Assembly (NCBI RefSeq): GCF_009177065.1
Contig: NZ_WEZF01000024.1
Location: 48,223-112,222, forward strand
Direction: 5' to 3'
Source of the DNA: Tautonia marina
GTDB taxonomy: Bacteria > Planctomycetota > Planctomycetia > Isosphaerales > Isosphaeraceae
Length of the DNA: 64,000 nucleotides
The translations under genes and the position numbers were made by a program. Below the pieces are notes generated by a model. That model saw only the letters and a program-made list of their open reading frames with translations, was not told where the DNA came from and ran no database searches. Shown here piece after piece: positions 51,663-62,100 of the stretch (the stretch's first letter is position 1; each line of letters opens with the position of its first letter).

Positions 51663-52508
51663 TCAGGCTCGGGCCATCTTACGGCGACGCAGCCCCAGGC
51701 CCAGCATCGCCAGGCCGCTCAGGCCGGCGATGGCGAAGGTCGAGGGCTCGGGGACGGCGGCAAGAACATTCTGGCCATTGGCGAGTCTAACGGTCTCGGT
51801 ACCACTACTGTTGAGCGTGACGTTTTGGTAGAAGCCTAGACCGTCATGTCGTCGCACAGTACCTTCATTCCACGACAATTTCAGCAGTGTTTCGACATTG
51901 CTGAGCGTCGTGGCAGTGAACCCCGAGTCGACACGGAATCCGGCGTTCGTGCCGTTAATCGTGTTGATATTTCCCTCGGCAGTAGCTCCAGCATCATAAA
52001 CGATTTCCCAGATCGCGAGCTGAACCGCTGCCTGCTTCTCGTGCGTCGTACCGCCGACCAATTGCTCACCGTAACGAACCAGCCAAGCTGCTCGCTCCAT
52101 CGCAGCGACACTAGGAGTTTTCACACTAAGCGGACTCTGACGCGGATCGGCGGTCCCGGGTGGAATGCGGTCGATGACGGTCGTGATCGCGTTCTGATTG
52201 AGATTCTCCGTAATCTCCATGCAGTACGTTCGGTAGATCGTCGACGGCGTGATTTGGCCGTAGCTGATCGACCCATCTTGATTGGTACCGCCACTGGTCG
52301 TCCTTGTAGAAAGCGCCAGCGCGTAAGTATTGTTCCGGGTCGTCAGAGACCCTCCGTCGGTCAGTCGATACTGAACAGTTCCGGTCAGCGCGCCGCTCAG
52401 AGTGGCAGTGGTTCGCACTTGATTGACGACGGGGAAGGCGGAAGCGAATGAGCTTCCGAGAAAGAGAAAGGTCAACGCGGCCGCGCCGCGCAAGAACATT
52501 CGCGACAT
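51663..52508 (-). CDS. PEP-CTERM protein with thioester-domain-like features
   Basis: A protein of 281 aa. Signal peptide: LRGAAALTFLFLGSSFASAF. The mature body matches the thioester domain (TED/TQXA) layout: one cysteine only, in RTYCMEITENLN (Cys96), and a glutamine 67 residues later in AVQLAIWEIVYD (Gln163), the AIWxxxxD pattern seen in internal Cys-Gln thioester adhesins. A VAAMERAAWLVRYGEQLVGG helix sits between them, as in that fold. The C-terminus is a PEP-CTERM signal, VPEPSTFAIAGLSGLAMLGL with RRRKMARA, nearly identical in DNA to the previous gene. ATG 52508 has AAGGA at 8 nt. Probably exported and anchored at the surface, where a thioester could form a covalent bond to amines. Confidence 0.85.
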   Translation of the reverse strand: MSRMFLRGAAALTFLFLGSSFASAFPVVNQVRTTATLSGALTGTVQYRLTDGGSLTTRNNTYALALSTRTTSGGTNQDGSISYGQITPSTIYRTYCMEITENLNQNAITTVIDRIPPGTADPRQSPLSVKTPSVAAMERAAWLVRYGEQLVGGTTHEKQAAVQLAIWEIVYDAGATAEGNINTINGTNAGFRVDSGFTATTLSNVETLLKLSWNEGTVRRHDGLGFYQNVTLNSSGTETVRLANGQNVLAAVPEPSTFAIAGLSGLAMLGLGLRRRKMARA

Positions 52509-52680
52509 CTTATTGATCCTTAACCTAAGGTGGAAATCAGCCTCTCAAGGGATCCCTGGGAGACTCGGTCAGTGATATCGACCTCATTTGAAGCGTGACG
52601 CACCACAATAAAGAGCATCTCTCAACGAGAAAATGCCGAAATCGATTCAAGCAAACCACAGACATCTTCCGCTCATGCCA

Positions 52681-55600
52681 TCATTTGCTTAAATCATTCT
52701 CAAGTCTGTGGTAGGCGCCGCGCTCAAGGGAATCGACGGTCTCCTGCTTCAAGCCTTGTTGTTTGGCCATTTCGAAGGCCTCACGGGCTTCCTCAAGGTT
52801 GCCGGCGGTCTGCTGGGCCCAGGCCAGATGGAAGGAAAGCTGCGGAATGTCCGGAGCGTTGGCCAGGGCGATGCGGAGGTCCTCCAGGGCCAGCTCGACC
52901 TGACCTTTGAGGAGCCTCAGGACGGCGCGGGTGTCGAGCAAAGCCGGGACGGAGCCGGCCCGCTCGATCGCCTGCTCGATCAGTGCCAGGGCTTCGGATC
53001 CGGAGGGATCGCGGAAGCCGATCAACCAGGCCAGGTTGTTGAGAGCCTGGAGGTTGTTGGGATCGCGCCGGAGCGCGTCCCGGTAGCGTGACTCGGCCTC
53101 GGGGTAGTTCTCCTGGAGCGTGCGAAGGACCGCAAGCTGGACCAGGAGAGGACCGGAGTCCGGGTCAACGGTCAAGGCGTCGAGCAGCCAGCGCTCGACC
53201 TGTTCGTAGTGGGCGTCGGCGGCCTCGGGGTTCAGGGCCAGGGCGCTGACGGCGAGTTCGGCCAGCGCCTCGGGAGGCACGTCGGCCCGCAGGGTGTCGC
53301 AGAGGGAGAGGGCCTCGTTGGTGCGGCCCTGCTGAGCCAGGAAGGCGACCAGGGCCAGCCGGCGCGTCTTTTCCTCGGGGTCCTGGTCGATGAAGGCCTG
53401 ATAGGCGGCCTCGGCCTGCTCGGGGAAGTCGAGCTGGTCGAAGAGGTTGGCGATCGACCCGATCTCGTCGGGGTGGCTTTCGGCGTAGCGTTCGATCAGG
53501 GCGGCCGCGTCCGGATCGTTGCCGCGTTCCTTGAGCAGGCGGGCGTCGAGGGCGACGACCTGGAGCGTTTCCCCCAGCAGGGTGTGGAGCTGCGGGATGC
53601 GGCGGCCGGCCTCGTCCAGGTCTCCCTGATCGAGCAGAAGGCTGATGAAGAAGATGAGGGGCCGAGGGTCGCGGGAGACGGGGTTGTCGACAATTCGGGT
53701 CAGGACCGAGCGGCTGGCCTGCCAGTCTCCCCCGGCGCCGTGGAGCATGGCCAGGAGGAACTGCTCGTTGGGTTCGAGCGCCCGGTTCTGGTCGAGCTGC
53801 TTGAGGGCGTCGATCGATTCCTGCCGGCGGCTGGGCCGCATCGAGAGGAGGATGGCCCGCATCTTCTGGTCGTCGAAGCTGTAGGGGTTCTCTTCGAGGT
53901 TGGTCCGGACGATTTCGAGGGCCTCGTCGACCTGGGCCAGGTCGCCGGATTGCAGGAGCATCATGCTCCGCATGCGGTTGGCCCAGGCGAGGTCGGCCTC
54001 GGTGGCCTTCAGCCCGGGATCTCGGACGCGTTCCAGCAGGGCGTTGGCCCGTTCGGAATCGCCATTCCGCACGGTGAACTCGATGACCGACCGCAAGGTG
54101 CCGAGGTCGTCGGGCCGCTTGCGGAGCGCCTCCTCGAAGGTCTTACGCGCCTCGTCGGTCTCGCCCAGGAGATCCTGGAGCCGGGCGAGGGTCAGCTCGC
54201 GCTGGTCGGCCGCGACGGCCTGAGGGGCCTCGGTGAGCATCGCCCGGACGCGGTCGTCCTGACCGCGCCGCAACTGGCATTCGGCGTACGAGAGCCATGC
54301 GGTCGGATCGGCCGGGCTGAGTTCGAGGGCCCGGCGGAGGACCGGCTCGGCGTCGTCGTAGCGACCGGAATAGACCATCATGCGGCCGACGAACAGGTGA
54401 TCGGCGGCGTTGGTGGAATCCTCCGGGAGGATGCGACGGGCCAGGGCGATTCCCCGGTCCACCTCGCCGCGCCGCAGGGCGTTCATGGCCTCGATGAGCG
54501 TCAGGTCGGCCAGGCCGGCGTTGCGGCGTTCGAGGATCCCGGCAACGCGATCGATCGTGTCGAACTGCTGCTGCTGGTAGAGCAGGCCGACGAGCCGGCG
54601 GGCCAGGGTCGGCTGATTGGCGCCGCGCTCGATGGCGAGCAGGTAGTTCTGGGTGGCCGCGTCGATCTGGCCTTCGCGTTCGGCGATCTGGGCGGTGATG
54701 GCGTAGCTGCCCCACCACTCGGGAGACCGGACGTTGATCTCGCGGGCCCGGTCGCGGGCGGTCCGGAGGGCGTTGGCATCGCCCCGGGAGGCGAGGTCGA
54801 GCATCAGGATCGCCTCGGCGTAGCGCCAGAGGAGGCCGTCGGGACCTTCGATCCGACGCATGGCGTCGACGTGATCGCGGACCTCGTCCGGCTCGGCGGC
54901 GGCCAGGGCGAGGTCGATCAGGACCATCCGGAGGCGGATGTTGTCGGGCTGGGCCTCGGCAAGCTGTTTCCAGAGGGACCGCGATTGTTCGACCTCGCCC
55001 AATCGCAGGAACGCCACGGCGAGGGCTTCGAGCAAGGCGGGTTGATCCTCGGCGGGACGATCGGGAACCCGTGCGGCGAATTGCGTCAGGAAGGCCTTGG
55101 CCTCGTCACCGCCCTGGCGAGTCCAGTTGGCAATCCGTTCGAGGTCGATCGAGCGGGCGGCGCCGTGCTGCGCTTCGGCCTGGTCGAGCAGCTTGAGGGC
55201 AGTGCCAGAGTTCCCCTGGCGTTCCGCCATCCGAGCCTGAGCGATGGGAACGCGCCAGTCGTCGGGATCGCGCCGGACGAGGCTGGCCAGGACCTCCTGA
55301 GCCCTGGTCACCTGATCCTGAGCGAGCAGCAGGTCGACGCGCAGAAGGTCGACATCGGTCTTCGACTCGGGAAGGACGCGTTCAGCCAGCGCGAGCCGTT
55401 CTTCGGCTTCGCGCCAGTTCCGCTCGGCCGGAGCCTTTTGCAGGTTCTGCTGGATCAAGAGGCGGACGAGGTCGAGCTGCGATTCGGGCCGTTCCTCCAG
55501 GAGCATGAGGTGGAGCAGGAAGGCCGCTTCGGGATTGCCGTCGTTCTCGAGCCGACGGGCCAGTTCCAGACGAGCGACCGGGGCCGTTGTGCCCCGTTCG

Positions 55601-56889
55601 GCGGCCTGCCGGAGGGCAGCGACCTGCTGGTCGTCGGCCCCGAGGCGGCCGTGACACTCGGCCAGCATCAGGTCGAGTCGCCCGACCAGGTCCGGGAGTC
55701 CTGCGAGGAGCCGCCGGGCGGTATTGATCTGCCGGATCGCCCTGGCCCACTGCTGGTCATGGAACAGCACACGCGCTTCGAGATAGCGGGTGAATCCCTC
55801 GGCCATGCCTCGTTTTTTGAGATCGAGGATCATGGCATTGAGTTCGTCGTCGGAGGGGGATTCCGCCCCAGCAGGATCCTGATCCTGGACGCGCTGGCTG
55901 ATCAGGGCATCGACGAGGAAGAAGCGGATTTCGAGATCGTCGGGGAGGGACTCGACCCCTTGTTCCAGAATTGCCACGGCCTGTTCGGGCTTCTGGTCCT
56001 GGGTTTCCAGTGACGCAGCGGCGAGGTAGAGGTCCGGTTGATCCGGGTTGGTCTCGATCGCATGCCGCAGGTGAGACCGAGCGGTGTTGCGGTCCTCATT
56101 GCGTTCGGCCAGCAGGGCTGCGGCGAGCAGAACCTCGTCGTCGTCGGGTGCGGCCTGGAGGGCAAAGGTGACATCCTCAGGGTCCGAATCCAGCTCATAC
56201 TGCTCCTGATATTGCCAGCGGAGCAGGCGAGCACGGGCCGACTCGGGGTTCGCCTCGACCATCTGCGCGATCACCGCGTCGGCATCGGCCGGTCGCTCCA
56301 GGCGATCCCGCAGGACTCTTGCCAGTTCCAGACTCGCGTCAACGGTACCCGGATCATGTTCTAATGCCTTGCGGAACCAGGTTTCCGCCTCACGGAAGCG
56401 GGCGAGGCCAACCTCGCAACGACCGAGCTGGGCTTCCAGTTCCGCGGCGGTGCTCTGCTGATCGGGATCGTCGGGATTCACCGCCTCGTACAGCAGATTG
56501 AGATGGCGCCGGGCCTCCTCGAAGTTGCCCATCTCCAGGGCGAGGTCGACGCATCGGCGGCGGAGTTCCTCGTCGTCGGGTACGAATCGCAGGGCCTGTT
56601 CCAGGACCTGGAAGACCTGTCGCGAGTTGGTCTGCTCGGCATCGCGGCGGTCGACGATCCGGGCATAGAGCGCCCAGGCCTCAGGATCGTCGCGCTCGAA
56701 TTGAAGGAAGCGCTCGAGGTGTTCGACGGCGAGGTCCAGATCCCCTGCGGACTCCGCGTTCCGGGCATAGTCGAGCAGCCCGCTCGCCTGGCTTTGCACC
56801 TGGCGGCCGTGGATGAGGTACACGCCCAGCCCTGTAACGACGGCAATCGTCAGCAGAACGAGGAAGAAGATCCAGTTGAATCGTCTCAT
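52681..56889 (-). CDS. Giant TPR protein anchored in the inner membrane
   Basis: A protein of 1402 aa. One N-terminal signal-anchor helix (FNWIFFLVLLTIAVVTGLGV) precedes a nearly continuous chain of tetratricopeptide repeats (alternating helices such as AVEHLERFLQFERDDPEAWA, ALELSPADPTAWLSYAECQL and YRDALRRDPNNLQALNNLAW), perhaps 30 or more. Such solenoids bind proteins; in PEP-CTERM/EPS loci large TPR proteins (PrsT type) assist assembly of exopolysaccharide. It lies between a PEP-CTERM gene and the polysaccharide deacetylase on the same strand. The ribosome site before ATG 56889 is weak. No enzymatic domain seen. Confidence 0.88.
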   Translation of the reverse strand: MRRFNWIFFLVLLTIAVVTGLGVYLIHGRQVQSQASGLLDYARNAESAGDLDLAVEHLERFLQFERDDPEAWALYARIVDRRDAEQTNSRQVFQVLEQALRFVPDDEELRRRCVDLALEMGNFEEARRHLNLLYEAVNPDDPDQQSTAAELEAQLGRCEVGLARFREAETWFRKALEHDPGTVDASLELARVLRDRLERPADADAVIAQMVEANPESARARLLRWQYQEQYELDSDPEDVTFALQAAPDDDEVLLAAALLAERNEDRNTARSHLRHAIETNPDQPDLYLAAASLETQDQKPEQAVAILEQGVESLPDDLEIRFFLVDALISQRVQDQDPAGAESPSDDELNAMILDLKKRGMAEGFTRYLEARVLFHDQQWARAIRQINTARRLLAGLPDLVGRLDLMLAECHGRLGADDQQVAALRQAAERGTTAPVARLELARRLENDGNPEAAFLLHLMLLEERPESQLDLVRLLIQQNLQKAPAERNWREAEERLALAERVLPESKTDVDLLRVDLLLAQDQVTRAQEVLASLVRRDPDDWRVPIAQARMAERQGNSGTALKLLDQAEAQHGAARSIDLERIANWTRQGGDEAKAFLTQFAARVPDRPAEDQPALLEALAVAFLRLGEVEQSRSLWKQLAEAQPDNIRLRMVLIDLALAAAEPDEVRDHVDAMRRIEGPDGLLWRYAEAILMLDLASRGDANALRTARDRAREINVRSPEWWGSYAITAQIAEREGQIDAATQNYLLAIERGANQPTLARRLVGLLYQQQQFDTIDRVAGILERRNAGLADLTLIEAMNALRRGEVDRGIALARRILPEDSTNAADHLFVGRMMVYSGRYDDAEPVLRRALELSPADPTAWLSYAECQLRRGQDDRVRAMLTEAPQAVAADQRELTLARLQDLLGETDEARKTFEEALRKRPDDLGTLRSVIEFTVRNGDSERANALLERVRDPGLKATEADLAWANRMRSMMLLQSGDLAQVDEALEIVRTNLEENPYSFDDQKMRAILLSMRPSRRQESIDALKQLDQNRALEPNEQFLLAMLHGAGGDWQASRSVLTRIVDNPVSRDPRPLIFFISLLLDQGDLDEAGRRIPQLHTLLGETLQVVALDARLLKERGNDPDAAALIERYAESHPDEIGSIANLFDQLDFPEQAEAAYQAFIDQDPEEKTRRLALVAFLAQQGRTNEALSLCDTLRADVPPEALAELAVSALALNPEAADAHYEQVERWLLDALTVDPDSGPLLVQLAVLRTLQENYPEAESRYRDALRRDPNNLQALNNLAWLIGFRDPSGSEALALIEQAIERAGSVPALLDTRAVLRLLKGQVELALEDLRIALANAPDIPQLSFHLAWAQQTAGNLEEAREAFEMAKQQGLKQETVDSLERGAYHRLENDLSK

Positions 56890-57050
56890 ATGAAGATTCG
56901 TCTTTGCAATGCAGAATTCGGAGCGGTAAAGCCGACCACACCAAACACCTAGGCCACCGCAACTACCATCATCGAGTGCATTCGAGCGTCATTGCGGTTT
57001 CAAACTACTGCGAGCCGGTCCGTCATGACAAGCAGGAACTGAAGAAAATC

Positions 57051-58019
57051 TCAGTCCACGAGCGAAAACGAGGCGAGTGCGTTGCGACGAGTCAACACAT
57101 CTTGTGCTATATCGATCGCACGCTCGAACCGTCTTCCGCTTAGCAAAGCGGTCAGCCGGGAGCGGCTTCGGGCGATGCCCACATACGTTCTCAGCCGGCT
57201 GGGCTGTTTCAAGGGAAGTCGGGGCTGATCCGGATCGAATTCCCAGGGGTGAAAATAAAGCATGACTGCTTGGTTTTGCGCCGAGCAACGCGCCTGATCA
57301 ATCGCATGACGCATCCAGGACCCAGGGAGGAGTCGGAAGTATCCTCCCCCCCCAATTGGCAGAGTGAGGCGACCGACTTGCAGGGTGGCCGGGGGGAGTT
57401 CGAGGATCTCGTGGTGTTCACCACGTGCCAAAAACGGGGTTCGGGGAGCGCTCGGGACTCCGTACCGATCATGGTGAATGGGATAAATCGACGAATCGTA
57501 GCGCAGTCCGGAACTCGCCAGGATGTCGATCGCCCAGGCCGTCTTCCGAACCACACTGAACGTGGGAGCTCGGTAGCCAAGCACGGGTTCCCCGGTCACG
57601 TCTTGGAGCGCATCGAGACTCATCCGGAGATCGTCCTGGAAGGTCTCGGGAGTCATGGAATGGAGGCGCTGATGGTTCCACCCGTGACTGGCAACCTCGT
57701 GTCCTGCCCGGTGAATGGCCCGAACGAGGTCCGGTTTCGATCGGGCAATCGTGCCGAGAATGAAGAAGGTCGCACGGATCTCCTGGCGGTCCAACTCTGC
57801 CAGAATCCACTCAGTGGTTGCGACCATGCGTTGCGCATAGAGGGACCGGAGCGTGGGATCGAGGGTCAGCCCAACAGCGGCCTCAATCCGGTCGTGCTCC
57901 TCGATGTCGAAGCTGACAATGAAGGGGCCTGAAATGGTCGATACCGAACGGTACTCGGCAGACTCGACAATGGCTGTCTCGGACGTTGTGAAGTTCAATC
58001 GAGACGGTTGCGGCAGCAC
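57051..58019 (-). CDS. XrtA-type polysaccharide deacetylase
   Basis: A protein of 322 aa, NodB-homology carbohydrate esterase family 4. Motif 1 reads VSFDIEEHDRI (metal-binding Asp and Glu variant as found in the XrtA/PEP-CTERM group), motif 2 is HEVASHGWNHQRLHSMTPE (His pair that binds the metal), motif 3 VLGYRAPTFSV, and the C-terminal half carries the DUF3473-type PIGGGGYFRLLPGSWMRHAI and YFHPWEFD. These features set it apart from chitin-type deacetylases. It should remove acetyl groups from an exopolysaccharide. Start: GTG 58019, with AGAAGGAG about 9 nt upstream. No signal peptide, so cytoplasmic or peripheral. It is 161 bp upstream of the TPR gene. Confidence 0.93.
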   Translation of the reverse strand: MLPQPSRLNFTTSETAIVESAEYRSVSTISGPFIVSFDIEEHDRIEAAVGLTLDPTLRSLYAQRMVATTEWILAELDRQEIRATFFILGTIARSKPDLVRAIHRAGHEVASHGWNHQRLHSMTPETFQDDLRMSLDALQDVTGEPVLGYRAPTFSVVRKTAWAIDILASSGLRYDSSIYPIHHDRYGVPSAPRTPFLARGEHHEILELPPATLQVGRLTLPIGGGGYFRLLPGSWMRHAIDQARCSAQNQAVMLYFHPWEFDPDQPRLPLKQPSRLRTYVGIARSRSRLTALLSGRRFERAIDIAQDVLTRRNALASFSLVD

Positions 58020-59194
58020 CAGGCAGAACTCCTTCTCACGGAAGCTTTACCGATCCGAAGCCGGTGGGTTCACACTTCAGCTGAACGCCCATCTGGGACG
58101 GAGGAAGACACCGGAGGCGAACCGATCCCCTCGAGTCCGCACCAACGCGACCTCTGGGAACAACACGATTTCGAACCTGTACCGGCTTCCGTGACGCGCC
58201 GCAAGCGGACACGAATAATGAAGATAAGGCCAAGCTTCTGAATTTAAAGTCAACAATCAAATGGTTATTATAATTATTTATTAGCAAACATTTGCATTAA
58301 ATCCAATTTAACCCGGCCTGCACCACAGTCCCACGCAAACGGCAGACCAATCTCCTGAGGCTACAATCCCAACATCCTTCCTAACCCAAGGAATTACATC
58401 GGCCAGACGGAGTGGATGCGAGCTCGACATCGATCACACCGGCAACGGAAGTGCTTGCCGGAACGGCACTAAGAACTCGCTTGACCCATGAACCAATGAC
58501 CGCGAGGCGACAAACGTGCAATCATCTGATGAATCGCGTTTCTTTTTTTCAACATCGGTCGTTTCACGGTTTACGACCGATTGCCATGAATGAGCGAGCA
58601 ACGTATAACCGTTCCCCAGATCGTGTAATCATTCGCCCCAGTGTTCGTGTGAGCGAATGTGTCCCAACGCTTTTTGTGAAGGACACACATCCCCGGCCAC
58701 ACCGCTGGAAAGACGACTTTTCTTCGACCACCCCTGCTCTCCACTCAGCGAATCCGCCACCCAATCAAGCTGCGATTGCAACACCAATCCAATGCATTTC
58801 AAATGCATTTATCTATGCGACACGCAGGGGTTTGGCTGCAGGGAATTGCACCACAGACTTTATTCGACCATCTCATGAATCGCACGACCTTGCCTCGCTT
58901 GCCTCGTCGACCGAGAAGTTCGCCAGCCACTTCTGGAACTTCCTCGAATTTTCGTTTCCAACACCTTGTTAACCATCCTCGCGCTCTATGGTTCTCCCAG
59001 AAGTGAGTTGCGTTCGTGTTGTGCTGGTTCCGTTGCTGTGGACCGGCCCGGAGAGACGTTGGGACTCGGCACGAAGACGACCGAGCCTTTCCGACACGAC
59101 CCACCACACGACTTTATGACGTCTGTCCACTAACACTGAGCCAAACCTGGGATCAGTGCCGATCCCGGTCCGCGCCCACTTGCGAGGTCATCCG
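58020..59194. other. Long divergent intergenic region
   Basis: About 1.2 kb between the deacetylase (minus) and the beta-helix gene (plus). AT-rich at about 58230-58315. A perfect inverted repeat, ATCGGTCGT at 58554-58562 with ACGACCGAT at 58573-58581, and a direct pair of AATGCATTT at 58791 and 58802, look like regulator sites. The plus-strand frame at 58412-58972 has no domain-like content. Promoters of both flanking genes should be here. Confidence 0.45.
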
Positions 59195-62100
59195 ATGAGC
59201 CGCCCTAACCGCCTTCGTGTTCGTCGTGCCAAGATGCTGAACCTGGAACCTCTTGAGCCGAAAACCTTACTGAGCAGTTCGGGCTTCGCGGCGCATTTTG
59301 ACTTCGGGCTCGAGTCGTCTCCCGCCGACGAAAACTTCATCAAGACCCCAAAGTACACCTACAATCAAGAACGCGGATTTGGATGGCAGTCAACGCGTGG
59401 CCTCGGTTCGATTGATCGGGGTGAACCGAACGACTTACTTCGGGATTTCCACCAGGGCCGCGATCACACCTTCATGGTTGATGTACCAGTTGGTGTTTAC
59501 GATGTGACACCGACGCTGGGAGATGCTCAAGCTGCTCGTGACCAGATTTCACTCTGGATCGAGGGAGACCAGGTCGCCTCCAACGTTCGTACCTCAAAAG
59601 GTGAATACGCGAGTCCAACGTTTCGCGTCATTGTCGCAGACGGCCAGTTGAACATGCGGTTGGCTGATCAGGGAGGGGTCAACTCGACGTTCGCACTCAA
59701 TGCGCTGAGTGTGGTCGAAGTCACCCCACTGCTGATCGATGCCGGAGCAGACAGAACGGGGATGGAAGGCAAACCAATCAGTTTCGAGGCAACCGCATCC
59801 GGCGCAGGTCCTTTCGAGATTGTCTGGGAGTTCGGTGACGGTTCGACGCAGACCGGCTCGCTGACGCCGACCCATACTTACCTGGACAATGGAACCTACA
59901 CCGCGACCGTACGGGTGACTGACGCCTACGGCATCACGTCAACCGACTCGTTGAAGGTCACAGTCGATAACGTGGCACCCGCGGCATCGCTTTCCGGTCC
60001 CTCCTCAGGCCAAGCCTTTGTCCCGCTGCAATTCGCTGCCTCGGCCACCGATTCCAGTCCCATCGATCAGTCCGCAGGCTTCGACTATCGCTGGCTCTTC
60101 GGCGACGGGACCCAAGCGATCGGCCAGAACGTCTCCCACACCTTTGCCGAGGCCGGGACCTTTACGATCACGATGACGGCGACCGACAAGGACGGGGGAT
60201 CCACCACCGTCTCCACGACGACCACGATCGCTGCTTCCGCGAACACGGCACCGCTCCTGGATCCCGTCGGTGACCAGGAGATCGATGAGCTGACCGAGCT
60301 GACCTTCGTCGTCACCGCCAGCGACCAGGACGTTCCCGCCCACGGCTTAACCTTCAGCCTCCGCGACGCCCCCCAGGGCGCATCCATCGACCCCTCAACC
60401 GGTGTCTTCTCCTGGACCCCGACCGAAGCCCAGGGCCCCGCGTCCTACAGCGTCATCCTCCAGGTCAGTGATGGCCAGCTCACCGATCAGGAAACGATCA
60501 CGGTTCGCGTCAACGAAGTCAACGCCGCTCCCGTCCTCACCCCGATCAGCAATCAGAGCGCCACCACCGACACCGAACTCCGCTTCCAGGCGGTTGCCAC
60601 CGACCCCGATCTCCCGGCCCAGATTCTGACTTACAGCCTCCAGAACGCCCCCGACGGCGCTTCCATCGATCCCGCCACGGGCCAGTTCTCCTGGATCCCC
60701 ACCACCAGCCAGATCGCGACGCACTCCATGACCGTCCTCGTGAGCGACGGTCAGGCCACCGCTAGCCAGTCCTTCACCGTCACCGTCCACGCTCCGCTGC
60801 CTGCCAACACCATCCTCATCGACCAGGCCTGGCTAGCCGCCCGCGGTGACGGCCCCTACTACCTGGACCAGGCCGACACCACCTACGTACTGCAAACCGA
60901 CGTGACCGTCGAGGGGACCGCGTTCATCGTATTGAACAGTAACATCACCTTTGATCTCAACGGCCACACGATTACCTACGGCAACAGCGCCCCGATCCAT
61001 GTGCCCAATGCCGGCTTCGAGGACGGCAGTTCGCCGACTGACGCCCCCGGCTGGGATCTGTCGCAGGCCCCGTCAGTACTTCGTGCCCCTGCTCGCGAGG
61101 GGATGTGGGGCACGTCGATGCTCCGGTTCGAGGCAATCCAGGCGCCGGAGACCATCGTCTCCGAGGTGCTTGATCTACCCTCGGCCGGAGTCGAGTATAC
61201 CGCCGCGGTTTCGATCAAGGGACGCTGGGGTTCTTACGTCACCTTGTCCATCCTCGACGCGAAGACGGGGTCAGTCCTCGCCAGCTCTCGGACCCGAGCC
61301 GATGGAGGACGCACCGCGCTGGCCACCCTCGTTCCCCCGACCGCCATGTCCGTCCGACTGGCCATCACCGCCGAACCTCCCGAGGGGGAGTCGGACACGA
61401 TCGACCTCGATTTCGTGGAGGTTTCTCGCGCCCGCGAATCCGGCATCGTCGCAACACCCTCAACGTATTACCTTCCGTCATACCTCCAAACCTCGCATGT
61501 AAACAACAATCGAACCAAGGTTCGCGACTTCACGGTAACGAACGGCCGAATCGTACAGGGCCCAGCGCTTGGCTATCAGGGGATCCCGCTCTACCTCCGA
61601 AGCTCCACGGGAGCAACAGTGGACAATGTGGAACTCCGAGCGGGCGGCCTGGATACCCACATGATCCACGGCCAGTGGTCCACTAACACTACGGTCCGCA
61701 ACACCACGATTGTCGGGTCAATGAGTCGGGTCTCGAACCGCCAGGCTGCTTATGCTGCGGTCAATCTCTCCGCCGCAAGTGGCATTCTCCGAGTGGAGAA
61801 CAATGAGGTTACCGGATCCCTCCAAATGGGAATCCTGATCTCCGGCGGATCGCTCACGGAAGTCATAGTCCACGACAATGACATTCGCCACGACGCTGTT
61901 GCAACGAACAGTTACGGCATTGTGCTCTATAATGGCCTGCGCAACTTCGAGATCTCCGGGAATACCGTGATTCCGATCAACGGCCGAGGAATTCTGCTCG
62001 ACGGCGCCGGGGGAACGGGGGTGATCCAAAATGGATCGATTTATAATAATCACCTTGAGGCCCGCGAACGCCCGAATCTCGAATACAGCGCGAGCAGCAT

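Noticed and set aside
58412..58972. A 186-aa plus-strand frame in the long spacer
   Set aside because: No ribosome site, low-complexity composition, no domain-like pattern and codon use unlike neighbours.
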